A stretch of 64,000 nucleotides of DNA from Ignavibacteriales bacterium (GCA_003538625.1 DPRR01000029.1:554557-618556); one strand, 5' to 3'. Numbered from the stretch's first letter, positions 1 to 9,443 are shown. The notes: generated by a model from the letters alone, not told the origin. Program-made: numbers and translations.

Positions 1-1500
1 GTTACGTTTCCGATTGAGTATTATAATATAAATAGAGATACAATTGGTGTTATTCCCGGTGACGGATTTTGGGATGTTGGAAATCCATTTACGTGGCGTG
101 ATCATTACGTTCAGGAATTTTCCGTTCGCGGTGATCTTACAAACTTTTTTGATGAAAAGAATAAATTTAAAGCCGGATTCAATTTCCAATTTCAGGAGAT
201 GCAGGTTATCGATATTTATAAACCCTGGGTTGGCGAGCTTGGTTTGAATAATGATATTTATAAAGTATATCCTGCACTCGGCTCATTATACGCCCAGGAT
301 AATATAAATTTTAGCGGCATGATTTTGAATTTTGGTTTACGAATGGATTACTGGTTTCCGGGTAAATATGTAGATGATGCGGTAGATAATCCTGATGTTA
401 TAACCATTCCGGATGAAATAAGAAAAAACTACAAGGATGACACGTTTGCATGGTTTGGAGGAAGAAGATTTAAAGCAAGATTAAGTCCACGACTTGGTAT
501 ATCACACCCGGTTTCAGATAATCAAACTTTATTTTTCTCATACGGACATTTTAGTAAATGGCCTAAACCGCAATTTGTTTATGCAAAACTTGATCCTTTA
601 AATGCACAATCTTCTTTTCAAAAATTCGGTAACCCTAACCTAAATCCTGAAACAACTGTCGCATATGAACTGGGCGTAAAAACACAATTTTCAAATGATG
701 ACGTACTGACAATTACAGCCTACTACAAAGACATATTTGATTATGTGAACACACGTACTGCAAAAATAGTATCGGCAAGATTTTCAACGCAGAGTTTTAT
801 AACGTATGTAAATTCTGATTACGCACGTTCCCGTGGTATTGAACTTGAATATCGCAAACGAATTGGTAAATGGTTTAATGGAAATGCGTCTTTTACTTAT
901 GCAATTGTAACAGGTAAAAGTTCTTCAGCAGATGAAGGAGTTTTAGTTTTGCAGGGAGATCTTAAAGAATCTATTAAGGAAGAATTTGTTCCCTGGGATA
1001 GACCTCTTACAGCGTCAGTTTCAACCAGTTTTTATGTAGAAAAAGATAAACCCGTGTTTGGATTTGCACCTGGAATATTAGATGATTATAATCTTTACTT
1101 GAGATTCTTTTTCCAGTCCGGTAAAAGATATACACCTGCAGTATACACAGGTTCAGTTGATCAGCAGGGCAGAGCGGAATATGAGTTTGTGACAGATACC
1201 AGGTATAATAAAATTGGAGATGACTGGTTTTGGGTAGATTTAAATTTCGAAAAATATTTTCAGTTGTTCGATGTTAAGGTTTCGTTATTTGTAGAAGTAA
1301 ATAATCTTTTGGATACAAAAAATTCTGCTATTATAAATCCTGTAACAGGAAAAGCCTATGAGTATGGCGATGATGTTCCTGCAAGCTGGAATGATCCAAG
1401 ATATCCCGATCTACAGGCACCAATTTCACCTTATCCTTTTAATCCGGCGAGATACTTGACTCGCAGAAATATAAAATTTGGAATGAGCATAAGATTTTAA
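1..1500 (+). CDS. TonB-dependent receptor, C-terminal part (5' end outside window)
   Basis: The frame is open from base 1, so this is the 3' part (about 499 residues) of a longer gene. It is rich in aromatic, alternating beta-strand segments. It contains the barrel motif FGNPNLNPETTVAYELGVK, typical of TonB-dependent receptors, where a conserved NPxLxPE strand precedes the last barrel third. It ends in Phe (KFGMSIRF), the usual last residue of an outer-membrane barrel. The plug and any CarboxypepD_reg domain would lie upstream. The next gene starts one base after the stop, so it belongs to the operon with the PorV-like protein, NHL lipoprotein and exported HKD-nuclease-like protein. Ligand unknown. 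Family assignment is firm; role in the operon is inferred. Confidence 0.85.
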   Translation, partial: VTFPIEYYNINRDTIGVIPGDGFWDVGNPFTWRDHYVQEFSVRGDLTNFFDEKNKFKAGFNFQFQEMQVIDIYKPWVGELGLNNDIYKVYPALGSLYAQDNINFSGMILNFGLRMDYWFPGKYVDDAVDNPDVITIPDEIRKNYKDDTFAWFGGRRFKARLSPRLGISHPVSDNQTLFFSYGHFSKWPKPQFVYAKLDPLNAQSSFQKFGNPNLNPETTVAYELGVKTQFSNDDVLTITAYYKDIFDYVNTRTAKIVSARFSTQSFITYVNSDYARSRGIELEYRKRIGKWFNGNASFTYAIVTGKSSSADEGVLVLQGDLKESIKEEFVPWDRPLTASVSTSFYVEKDKPVFGFAPGILDDYNLYLRFFFQSGKRYTPAVYTGSVDQQGRAEYEFVTDTRYNKIGDDWFWVDLNFEKYFQLFDVKVSLFVEVNNLLDTKNSAIINPVTGKAYEYGDDVPASWNDPRYPDLQAPISPYPFNPARYLTRRNIKFGMSIRF

Positions 1501-1501
1501 T

Positions 1502-2479
1502 ATGAAATACTTAATTACATTTTTATTGATAGTAATAACTTACTCAGAAATTAGACCACAGCTATTTCCTGTACTTGGCGGACAGCGGGCAGGTATATCC
1601 ACAGCTCAATTTTTAAAAATTGGTGTAGGCGGAAGAGCTACAGCAATGGGCGATGCATTTGTTGCAGTTGCTAATGATGTTTCTGCATTATACTGGAATC
1701 CTGCAGGCCTGACTCAATTTTCTGAAAATCAGATTATGTTTTCTCATAATCAATGGGTTGTGGATATTAATCATGATTTTATCGGTGCCGTTTATCATCT
1801 TGACGATGCCAACACATTTGGAGTTTCACTGACTTCGCTTTCTATGGATCAAATGAAGGTAACAACAGAGTATGCTCCTTTTGGAACAGGAGAATATTTT
1901 GGTTTTAGTGATCTTGGAATTTCAATTTCATATTCCAGAAGGATGACAGATCAATTTAGTTTTGGTGGAACAGTAAGATACATTGAAGAGTCGTTGGATA
2001 AATTAAAGATGCGCGGAGTAATGATTGATTTGGGTACTTATTATTGGACAGGTTTGGGAAGTACACGATTTGCGGTTGTAGTTTCAAATTTTGGAAATGA
2101 TCTGGCACCCGATGGCGAAGTAGTTTTAGTCGGCAACAGAACAAAATCTGATTGGCAATCATTCTCGCCGCCCACAATGTTCCGTATTGGTTTTGCTTTT
2201 GAACCTTATGAAGATGAAGAAAACAAAGTAACAACTTCAATACAACTGAATCATCCCAACGACAATAGTGAAAATCTTTCCCTGGGATTTGAGTACACCT
2301 GGAATAAAATGTTTTTTGCCCGCGGCGGTTATAAAATTAATGTTGATGAACAAAATTATTCTTTTGGTGCGGGAATTAATGTACCAATTAGCATTGCTAA
2401 TTTTAGTTTAGATTATGCTTATGCTAATTTTACAAGATTAGGATCAGCACATAGATTTTCAATTATACTAGGCTTATGA
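1502..2479 (+). CDS. PorV/PorQ-family outer-membrane protein
   Basis: 325 aa with a signal peptide followed by the family's N-terminal signature: an AGxxTAQFLKIGVGGRATAMG-like segment, then GDAFVAVANDVSALYWNPAG. This is typical of PorV/PorQ/UPF0164 FadL-like barrels. In T9SS organisms PorV shuttles cargo that carries C-terminal sorting domains to the surface attachment complex, and many genomes carry several paralogues beside individual cargo genes. It sits between a TonB receptor and, two genes later, a CTD-bearing cargo protein, which suggests a dedicated cargo partner (inference). The stop codon overlaps the next start (ATGA). Whether it is the housekeeping PorV or a paralogue cannot be decided here. 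Confidence 0.85.
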   Translation: MKYLITFLLIVITYSEIRPQLFPVLGGQRAGISTAQFLKIGVGGRATAMGDAFVAVANDVSALYWNPAGLTQFSENQIMFSHNQWVVDINHDFIGAVYHLDDANTFGVSLTSLSMDQMKVTTEYAPFGTGEYFGFSDLGISISYSRRMTDQFSFGGTVRYIEESLDKLKMRGVMIDLGTYYWTGLGSTRFAVVVSNFGNDLAPDGEVVLVGNRTKSDWQSFSPPTMFRIGFAFEPYEDEENKVTTSIQLNHPNDNSENLSLGFEYTWNKMFFARGGYKINVDEQNYSFGAGINVPISIANFSLDYAYANFTRLGSAHRFSIILGL

Positions 2480-3549
2480 TAAAATTTAAAAACATAAAAT
2501 ACTTCGCCATAATTATCATTATTGTTAATATCATTTCCTGTAATGATAAATTTGACATAACACAATTTCAAACTGAAAATCCGGGTAATATTGCCGGTGA
2601 TACGGTTTATGTAAAACTAAATCCAGACTGGTCAGGATTTAATAATCCGCAGGATATTATCATTGGAAGGGAACCACTAATTTATGTTGCTGATACAGAT
2701 AACGATCAGATAGTGATGTTAAATCTGGATGGACAAAGATTAAGTTCCCGCTCAATAAAACATCCGATTGCCATTGCACAGGATTATGAATTAAACCTGA
2801 TAGTATGTGCTCAGTTTGATACTTTAGGTCAGACTTTCAGCGCTGTTTATAAAATAGATCTGGTTGCATCTCATCATCAATTAGAAAATGCACCTATCAG
2901 AAGATTAATTCCAAAACTTGATGATTTAAACAAACCATTAAGAAAATACACTGCTGTTTGCACTTTTTATGATAATTCCTTTTATGTCGCCAGAACCGGA
3001 CCGAATAATTCAAGTATTTACGATCCTGATAATTCAATACTTTTGTTTAGACCAATAAGTAATAATTTTAGTGCCGGAGATACATTAATAGGAAGAGTAC
3101 CAAATATATCGCCAACAAGTACCGGAATGGTTTCAGCAAATCAGTTAAGTTCAATTGCATCATTTAATAAAAGAAATATTGATATTGTTGTTACGATGAC
3201 AGGATCTAATAGTTTTAAAGCTCAGTGGTGGAACTATGTAATAACTCCCATTGATGAAAGATATCGCAGCGCTTTTTCACCAAGCGATGGTGTTGCTTTT
3301 GCTTCACCCAATGCTTTTATCAGACCTGAAGGATGTACTGTTGATGTTAACGGAAATATTTTTGTTGCTGATGCAGGCAAAGACAGTGTTTATAAATTTA
3401 ATGCCTTCGGGGATAAATTAATTGGATTTGGCGGGCCATCAATTTTTAACGAACCTTACGCTGTGGCATATTTTGATAAAGTGCTTTATGTCGCTGACAA
3501 AGCTAATAACAGGATTCTAAGATTTATATTATCAACGGACATACAATGA
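2476..3549 (+). CDS. NHL-repeat lipoprotein
   Basis: 357 aa. The N-terminus is a hydrophobic stretch ending in IISC, a lipobox with Cys22, so it is probably a lipoprotein. NHL-type beta-propeller strands are visible near residues 55-90 (PQDIIIGREPLIYVADTDND) and at the C-terminus (VDVNGNIFVADAGKDSVYKF, then LYVADKANNRILRF). NHL propellers are usually interaction or ligand-binding scaffolds. The gene overlaps both neighbours by 4 bp (ATGA at each end), so its expression is coupled to the PorV-like protein and the exported nuclease-like protein. No catalytic residues are recognised. It could be a surface subunit of the receptor. Confidence 0.8.
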   Translation: MIKFKNIKYFAIIIIIVNIISCNDKFDITQFQTENPGNIAGDTVYVKLNPDWSGFNNPQDIIIGREPLIYVADTDNDQIVMLNLDGQRLSSRSIKHPIAIAQDYELNLIVCAQFDTLGQTFSAVYKIDLVASHHQLENAPIRRLIPKLDDLNKPLRKYTAVCTFYDNSFYVARTGPNNSSIYDPDNSILLFRPISNNFSAGDTLIGRVPNISPTSTGMVSANQLSSIASFNKRNIDIVVTMTGSNSFKAQWWNYVITPIDERYRSAFSPSDGVAFASPNAFIRPEGCTVDVNGNIFVADAGKDSVYKFNAFGDKLIGFGGPSIFNEPYAVAYFDKVLYVADKANNRILRFILSTDIQ

Positions 3550-6500
3550 AATTATTACATTTTTTTTTCTTCGCAATACTTTTTACGATTTATATTCACC
3601 CTCAATCAATAATAATCAATGAAATATACAATTCCAGCGCATCCGATGAATGGGTTGAATTATTAGTTGTACAGGATAGTTTAGATATAAGGGGTTGGGA
3701 TATAAGAGATTTTAGCAGCAGTGGATCAGCCCAGCAGCCTCTTGTTTTTTCCAATAATATGTTATGGAGTAATTTAAGGAAAGGTACAATTATTATTGTT
3801 GCCAGGTCTGAAAATGCTTTTACGGAAGATCTGGACGCAAGTGATTATTTATTAATCGTAAAATCTAATAACGCACTTTATCTAACCGGTAATCCCTTCT
3901 TAATTGCAGGTACATCAGAAGCAATTCAGATTAGAAATAATTCACAAGTACATATTTTTGGTGTTTCCTGGGGCACCGCAAATGCTAATAGTCTGCCTAA
4001 TCCCAAAGTGCATCTAGCGGGTCCAGCTATAAGCAGTACTTCAGTGTTCTTTAAAGAAGACGACGTCTCAAAATTAACTAACACTGCAAACTGGACTATG
4101 AGCGGCGCGTCTTCCATGGGAATTGGAAATACTGCCGCAAATATTAATTGGATACTTTCATTAAGAGCAAGAGTAGATGGTTCCGGAACCGTTAGCATGA
4201 CACCGCAGATTGTTTCCGGAGATTCCATAATAACCATCAGTTTTAATTATATAAGAGAACCATCATATAACATAAATACATTAAGAATTATTTTTCCTCA
4301 AGGTTTCACCTGGTCTCAAAATACAGCACAGGTTTCAATAAGTAATTTTACCGCGTCAACTTCAGTTTCCGGTGATACAATTTTATTTTCAAATATAGTT
4401 TTCTTAGATGATTCCGTAATTATTAATGTTGCAGATATAACCACACCTTACTTTACTGGAAAGTACAAGATCACATTCCAATCCGGTGTTAATTCGCAAC
4501 TTGGAGATGTTAGTCCTTTACCTGTACTTACAGTTTTCGGAGCTTCAATCCCAATTGCTCAGGCAAAGGAAAATAATTCAAACGGTATCGGAATTCATTT
4601 GGGTGATCTGGTTACAATAATAGGAGTAGTAACAGTAAGTGATCAATTTGGTAGTCCCAGTTATGTTCAGGACAACAGTGGCGGTATATCAATTTTCGGA
4701 TCAAGCTTTTCAAATGCTGTTCAGATTGGTGATGAAGTTTTGGTTTCAGGAATCATTACTCAGTTTAATGGATTAAATCAACTTGAATCTCCAATCCTGC
4801 ATTCTATTATCAGCAGTGGAAATAATATTGAACCACTGCTTGTTACCCCAACTCTTCTAAGCAATGATGGCGCAGGTGGTATTGAAAACTACGAAGGCAG
4901 ATTAGTTCGTGTAAATGGAGTTTTAGTTAAAGATTTAAATGGTAACAGCGTAAGTAACTGGGCATATCAAAATTATATGCTAACGGGTTCAAGTGCCTCA
5001 GATACTGTTCAGGTTAGAATAGACAATAATACAGTTCTAATTGGTATGGTTGCTCCTGCAGGCAGATTTGATATGGTTGGTGTTCTAAGTCAATATAAAA
5101 CCACAGTACCATATATTGGAGGTTACCAGCTTATGCCCCGCATACCAGCGGATATTATTGCTGACGGACCAATCATTGAAAAATTTCCTGAGGAATCTGA
5201 GTTGACTGCTAATTCAATCACATTGGATTGGACAACAATTAATCCGGGGACATCAAGAATACGTTATGGTCTTACCACTAATTATGAACTGGGCGTAATA
5301 GAACCTGATGATAGCCTAAAAATTAATCACAATGTTACAGTTAGCGGATTGAATACAGCAACAATTTATAATCTGCAGGCTTTTTCAGTTGCTAATTCCG
5401 ATACCAGTTTTTCTGGTAATATTATTTCAAGCACTACATCGGCGTTCCCAACTACCGGTGAAATTAGTGTATACTTTAATAAAAATGTTAATACAAGCGT
5501 ATCATCTGGCGTTAATGCAAATGGTAATGCAGATTTTACAAGTATTGTTATTCAGAAAATTAATAATGCCAAACGTTCCATCGATGTAGCTTTATATAGT
5601 TTAAGCGGTACCGTTGGGGCCAATATTGCCACTGCACTTGTTAACGCAAAAAACCGCGGAGTTAAAGTAAGAGTAATAGGCGAATATGATAACAGAACTA
5701 CTGCTCCCTGGAACACATTGATTAGCAATGGGATACCATATATAAATGATGTGTTTGGAATTAATGATGGGAGTGGGTTACATCATAATAAATTTTTTAT
5801 TATAGATTATCGCGGCGGTGCAGCCGATAGCATCTGGGTAATTTCTGGTTCGTGGAATCCGACCGACCCCGGTACAAACGATGATAGTCAAAATCTGATA
5901 TTATTTCAGGACGTTGCATTAGCAGGTGCTTATACAGCTGAATTTCAGGAAGAATGGGGAAGCAGCACTGATACTCCAAATGCACAGAATTCAAGATTCG
6001 GTTCAAGGAAATTGAACAATACTCCTCATAATTTCGTAATAGGCGGCTCAAAAGTTCAAAGTTATTTTAGTCCAAGTGATGGAACAAATAACAGAATCGG
6101 TAAAACTTTAAGTAATGCCGAAAAGTCAATAAATGGTTGTGTTATGACTTTTACGCGAAGAGATTTAGCTGATACTGTAATCGCCGCTAAAAACCGGGGA
6201 AGTAAAACACGATTAATTCTTAGTAATAATACCGATAGCGGATCGCAATATTTCTATTTGCAATCAAACGGTGTTGATATACGCTTGAAAGGCTTTACCA
6301 ATGGATTACTGCATCATAAATATGCGGTAGTTGATGCTGAACCATTTGGTTATACTGCAAGTGTAATCACAGGATCACATAATTGGTCGTCATCCGCAGA
6401 AAATAGTAATGATGAAAATACTTTAATAGTTCAGAATGATCAGGTTGGAAATTTTTATTTACAAGAATTTGCAGCTAGATATTACGAAGCTGGTGGAACT

Positions 6501-6812
6501 GATTCAATAAATGTTGTAACTAGCGTTGAAAGTGAAAATCAAATTCCAACACAATTTACATTAATGCAGAACTATCCTAATCCTTTTAATCCTGTTACGT
6601 TGATTAGATTTGAAGTACCTTTTTCTCAAAGAGTAGAGCTTATAGTTTATGATGTTCTTGGAAGAAAAGTTAAAGAACTTTATAATGATATTGCGCCTGT
6701 GGGAATTATATCTGTACAATTTAAAGCAGATGAACTGGCAAGCGGAATGTATATTTATCAGTTAAAAACAAAGGATTTCTCAATTTCTAAAAAAATGGTT
6801 CTCTTAAAGTAA
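3546..6812 (+). CDS. T9SS-exported lamin-tail/OB/FnIII/phospholipase-D-like nuclease
   Basis: 1088 aa. In order: signal peptide (1-20); lamin-tail-like domain (about 21-165, opening IIINEIYNSSASDEWVELL); an OB-fold/DUF5689-like domain (about 345-535); an FnIII-like domain (about 545-630); two phospholipase-D modules; and a C-terminal T9SS type A sorting domain (about 1000-1088, QNYPNPFNP, ending KKMVLLK). The first HKD motif is HHNKFFIID with GSWN (near 745). The second is HHKYAVVD with GSHNWS (near 922). Both look intact, as expected for a Nuc/PLD-type phosphodiesterase. Lamin-tail and OB domains commonly accompany extracellular nucleases, so secreted nuclease activity is the best guess; phospholipase is the alternative. 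It is last in an operon with a TonB receptor, PorV-like protein and NHL lipoprotein. Confidence 0.85.
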   Translation: MKLLHFFFFAILFTIYIHPQSIIINEIYNSSASDEWVELLVVQDSLDIRGWDIRDFSSSGSAQQPLVFSNNMLWSNLRKGTIIIVARSENAFTEDLDASDYLLIVKSNNALYLTGNPFLIAGTSEAIQIRNNSQVHIFGVSWGTANANSLPNPKVHLAGPAISSTSVFFKEDDVSKLTNTANWTMSGASSMGIGNTAANINWILSLRARVDGSGTVSMTPQIVSGDSIITISFNYIREPSYNINTLRIIFPQGFTWSQNTAQVSISNFTASTSVSGDTILFSNIVFLDDSVIINVADITTPYFTGKYKITFQSGVNSQLGDVSPLPVLTVFGASIPIAQAKENNSNGIGIHLGDLVTIIGVVTVSDQFGSPSYVQDNSGGISIFGSSFSNAVQIGDEVLVSGIITQFNGLNQLESPILHSIISSGNNIEPLLVTPTLLSNDGAGGIENYEGRLVRVNGVLVKDLNGNSVSNWAYQNYMLTGSSASDTVQVRIDNNTVLIGMVAPAGRFDMVGVLSQYKTTVPYIGGYQLMPRIPADIIADGPIIEKFPEESELTANSITLDWTTINPGTSRIRYGLTTNYELGVIEPDDSLKINHNVTVSGLNTATIYNLQAFSVANSDTSFSGNIISSTTSAFPTTGEISVYFNKNVNTSVSSGVNANGNADFTSIVIQKINNAKRSIDVALYSLSGTVGANIATALVNAKNRGVKVRVIGEYDNRTTAPWNTLISNGIPYINDVFGINDGSGLHHNKFFIIDYRGGAADSIWVISGSWNPTDPGTNDDSQNLILFQDVALAGAYTAEFQEEWGSSTDTPNAQNSRFGSRKLNNTPHNFVIGGSKVQSYFSPSDGTNNRIGKTLSNAEKSINGCVMTFTRRDLADTVIAAKNRGSKTRLILSNNTDSGSQYFYLQSNGVDIRLKGFTNGLLHHKYAVVDAEPFGYTASVITGSHNWSSSAENSNDENTLIVQNDQVGNFYLQEFAARYYEAGGTDSINVVTSVESENQIPTQFTLMQNYPNPFNPVTLIRFEVPFSQRVELIVYDVLGRKVKELYNDIAPVGIISVQFKADELASGMYIYQLKTKDFSISKKMVLLK

Positions 6813-6834
6813 TTTCATAAAAATTTGTAAAAAA

Positions 6835-6867
6835 AAGGCAGTAATGTTAATTTTACGCCTTAATTTT
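6835..6867 (+). terminator. Probable Rho-independent terminator after the exported nuclease-like gene
   Basis: AAGGC at 6835 pairs with GCCTT at 6857, and GTAA pairs with TTAC inside it with one bulged A. AATTTT follows. It lies between the operon end (6812) and atpD (6887), so it would separate the two transcription units. The T-tract is short. Confidence 0.5.
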
Positions 6868-6886
6868 AATAACAAAGGTAATATAA

Positions 6887-8296
6887 ATGAGTGAATTAAA
6901 AGGTAAAATTATTCAGATAATTGGTCCGGTTGTGGATATTGAATTTGAGAGCGGACATCTGCCAAAAATCTATAATGCTATCAAAATTCCAAGAACATCA
7001 ACCGAAGGGAAGAAAGAGGATTTGATTGTAGAAGTTCAGCAGCATCTTGGTGAAAACAGAGTTAGAGCAGTTGCAATGGACTCAACTGATGGATTAGTAA
7101 GAGGTATGGATGTTTTTGATACTGGTAGCCCTATTTCAGTACCGGTAGGACCTGCAACATTAGGCAGATTGATAAATGTAATTGGTGATGGAATTGATGG
7201 TCTTGGAGAAATAAAATCTGAAAAGAGATACCCTATTCATCGTGCCGCCCCTTTATTCAAAAATCTTTCTACCCAATCTCAAATGTTTGAAACTGGAGTT
7301 AAAGTTATCGATTTGATGGAACCATACAGTAAAGGCGGCAAGACCGGTTTATTCGGTGGGGCTGGAGTTGGCAAAACTGTTATTATCCAGGAATTGATAA
7401 ACAATATCGCCAAGCAGCATGGCGGGTACTCTGTATTTGCTGGTGTCGGTGAAAGAACTCGTGAGGGAAATGATCTTTGGTTAGAAATGAAGGAATCCGG
7501 TGTTATTGACAAAACAGCGCTAGTATTTGGACAAATGAATGAACCACCGGGAGCAAGATTACGTGTAGCTCTTACAGGATTAACTATTGCAGAATATTTT
7601 AGAGATGAAGAAGGTAGAGATGTTCTCCTTTTCATAGACAATATTTTCCGATTTACTCAAGCTGGCTCTGAAGTATCAGCATTGTTAGGAAGAATGCCGT
7701 CAGCAGTTGGTTATCAGCCTAATCTTGCAACCGAAATGGGTGCGCTACAAGAGAGAATTACCTCTACGGATAAAGGCTCAATTACTTCTGTACAAGCCAT
7801 TTACGTTCCTGCAGATGATTTAACAGATCCTGCACCTGCAGCTGCTTTTGCACATCTTGATGCTACAACAGTATTGAGCAGACAAATATCTGAACTTGGT
7901 ATTTATCCCGCAGTTGATCCGCTTGATTCAACTTCAAGAATTCTTGAACCCGGAATACTTGGACAGGAGCACTACGATGTTGCAAAGAATTGTAAAGAAA
8001 TACTTCAACATTACAAAGATCTTCAGGACATAATTAACATTTTAGGTATGGATGAATTGTCTGATGAAGATAAGATTGTTGTTAGACGGGCAAGAAGAAT
8101 CCAAAGATTTTTCAGTCAACCATTCCACGTTGCAGAAGCTTTTACAGGTAAAGCAGGTAAGTATGTTAAACTGGAAGATACGATTCGTGGATTTAAAGGA
8201 ATTATTGATGGCAAATACGATGATCTTCCTGAATCAGCTTTTATGTACGTAGGCACGATTGAAGAAGCAGTAGCAAACGCAAAACAGATGGCTTAG
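6887..8296 (+). CDS. atpD: F1 ATP synthase subunit beta
   Basis: 469 aa, normal length. The catalytic subunit of F1: it binds ADP/Pi and forms ATP driven by gamma rotation. Visible are the P-loop GGAGVGKT (near 157), GERTREGNDL, the Walker B strand VLLFIDNIFRFTQ and the conserved LLGRMPSAVGYQPNLATE. The start is set by AAAGG about 8 nt upstream of the ATG. atpC follows after 2 nt. No other ATP synthase genes are near. A detached atpDC pair is known in Chlorobi and Bacteroidota relatives, so alpha, gamma, delta and Fo are expected elsewhere. Confidence 0.98.
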   Translation: MSELKGKIIQIIGPVVDIEFESGHLPKIYNAIKIPRTSTEGKKEDLIVEVQQHLGENRVRAVAMDSTDGLVRGMDVFDTGSPISVPVGPATLGRLINVIGDGIDGLGEIKSEKRYPIHRAAPLFKNLSTQSQMFETGVKVIDLMEPYSKGGKTGLFGGAGVGKTVIIQELINNIAKQHGGYSVFAGVGERTREGNDLWLEMKESGVIDKTALVFGQMNEPPGARLRVALTGLTIAEYFRDEEGRDVLLFIDNIFRFTQAGSEVSALLGRMPSAVGYQPNLATEMGALQERITSTDKGSITSVQAIYVPADDLTDPAPAAAFAHLDATTVLSRQISELGIYPAVDPLDSTSRILEPGILGQEHYDVAKNCKEILQHYKDLQDIINILGMDELSDEDKIVVRRARRIQRFFSQPFHVAEAFTGKAGKYVKLEDTIRGFKGIIDGKYDDLPESAFMYVGTIEEAVANAKQMA

Positions 8297-8298
8297 TA

Positions 8299-8706
8299 AT
8301 GGGAGAATTAAAACTGGAAATAATCACACCATCCAAAACTGCATTTAGCGGTGATATAAAATCTATTACTGTTCCTGGAACGATAGGAAGATTCCAGGTT
8401 CTAAAAAATCACGCACCTATTATAAGTACATTAGAAGTTGGAATGATTAAAGTAGAATTACCTGATGCTAAAATAAATTATTATGCAACCGCTGGTGGAA
8501 CAATTGAAGTAAAAGATAATCAAGTTTTAGTTCTTGCAGATTCAATAGAATTAGTTAGCGAGATTGATGATGAAAGAGCTTTAAATGCTAAATTACGTGC
8601 AGAAGAAAGATTAGCTGAAAAAAGAAGTGAGATTAATATTTCGCGGGCAGAAGCAGCACTTGCAAGAGCAATAAACAGATTAAATGTTAAAGAAAAGTAT
8701 CGATAG
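8299..8706 (+). CDS. atpC: F1 ATP synthase subunit epsilon
   Basis: 135 aa, normal for the full-length two-domain form. The N-terminal beta-sandwich (about 1-85, LEIITPSKTAFSGDIKSITV, then PGTIGRFQVLKNHAP) packs on gamma and the c-ring. The C-terminal helical hairpin (about 88-135, rich in Ala, Glu and Arg) is the part that can inhibit ATP hydrolysis. It starts 2 nt after atpD and is followed by a strong terminator, so atpDC forms a complete two-gene unit. Confidence 0.95.
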   Translation: MGELKLEIITPSKTAFSGDIKSITVPGTIGRFQVLKNHAPIISTLEVGMIKVELPDAKINYYATAGGTIEVKDNQVLVLADSIELVSEIDDERALNAKLRAEERLAEKRSEINISRAEAALARAINRLNVKEKYR

Positions 8707-8726
8707 CAATTAAAAATTATTGGATG

Positions 8727-8756
8727 AAAAAAGCGAGTTGATACTCGCTTTTTTTT
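8727..8756. terminator. Strong, probably bidirectional Rho-independent terminator
   Basis: AAGCGAGT (8731-8738) pairs perfectly with ACTCGCTT (8743-8750) around a 4-nt loop. It is flanked by A's on the left and six T's on the right, so it can end both atpC (+) and the LON-domain gene (minus). Confidence 0.88.
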
Positions 8757-8762
8757 ATATCA

Positions 8763-9386
8763 TTAGTTTAAATAACCATCATTCATTATTATCTTTTTAA
8801 TGGATTCAGCACTACTAACTTTATTTTTTATGGAAATGAAATAATTGATGAGAAAACTCAATCGTTCATTTTCATTTTTAAGCATAAGTAATTCTTGCTG
8901 TTTATCCAAAGCTAAACCAGATTTTTCTGCAAATTTGAATGATTTAAGTTCAGCATTTTTTAAGTTCTGCCAAAAAGTATCCTCCAATTTATAACTGGCT
9001 AACTCGATAATTTCCTCAAATTCAGTTTGTAATTCATCTTTTAATCTTGGATCAACTATTACGTTTTCATCATCGTACTTTTCTATATCTGATAAATAAT
9101 ATCCATCCGGATGTAGCGACGTTGAGTTAATAAAAAATCTTTCTATCCCTTTTACTAAAATATCCATTTCACCATTTAAATAAGTTTTAAGGACATCAGT
9201 TATTTTAACGTAAACACCAACATCCGATAACTTTTTATCAATAGATGCTACAATTCCAAATCCGGAATTTGCAAGAAGACATTTCTGAATTAATATTTTA
9301 TAACTTTCCTCAAAAATATGTAAAGGATATTTTGAATCAGGAAAGACTACTAAATTTAATGGGAATATAGGGATTGTGAATTTCAT
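8763..9386 (-). CDS. LON substrate-binding-domain protein
   Basis: 207 aa. The N-terminus has the Lon N-domain (PUA-like) hallmark IPIFPLNLVVFPDSKYPLHI followed by FEESYK. Later comes the conserved GIVASIDKK-type strand and a C-terminal helical part. No ATPase or Ser-Lys protease domain follows, so this is a stand-alone LON-domain protein. Such proteins are widespread and of uncertain role, possibly protein binding. Its ATG lies only 6 nt after the T-tract of the terminator that ends the SOD transcript, leaving no room for an independent promoter other than within that hairpin. No clear ribosome-binding site. Confidence 0.85.
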   Translation of the reverse strand: MKFTIPIFPLNLVVFPDSKYPLHIFEESYKILIQKCLLANSGFGIVASIDKKLSDVGVYVKITDVLKTYLNGEMDILVKGIERFFINSTSLHPDGYYLSDIEKYDDENVIVDPRLKDELQTEFEEIIELASYKLEDTFWQNLKNAELKSFKFAEKSGLALDKQQELLMLKNENERLSFLINYFISIKNKVSSAESIKKIIMNDGYLN

Positions 9387-9392
9387 AAATAT

Positions 9393-9422
9393 AAAAAAGG
9401 GAAGTGGCTTTATTCACTTCCC
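9393..9422 (-). terminator. Rho-independent terminator downstream of sod
   Basis: GGGAAGTG (9399-9406) pairs with CACTTCCC (9415-9422) around an 8-nt loop, followed on the minus strand by six T's (9393-9398). It ends the iscA-sod transcript just before the LON-domain gene. Confidence 0.87.
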
Positions 9423-9443
9423 TAATTGAATCAATCGAATTAA

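Noticed and set aside
7279..7641. 120-codon frame on the minus strand opposite atpD
   Set aside because: It lies wholly inside a highly conserved gene, has no family-like sequence and is a codon-bias shadow.
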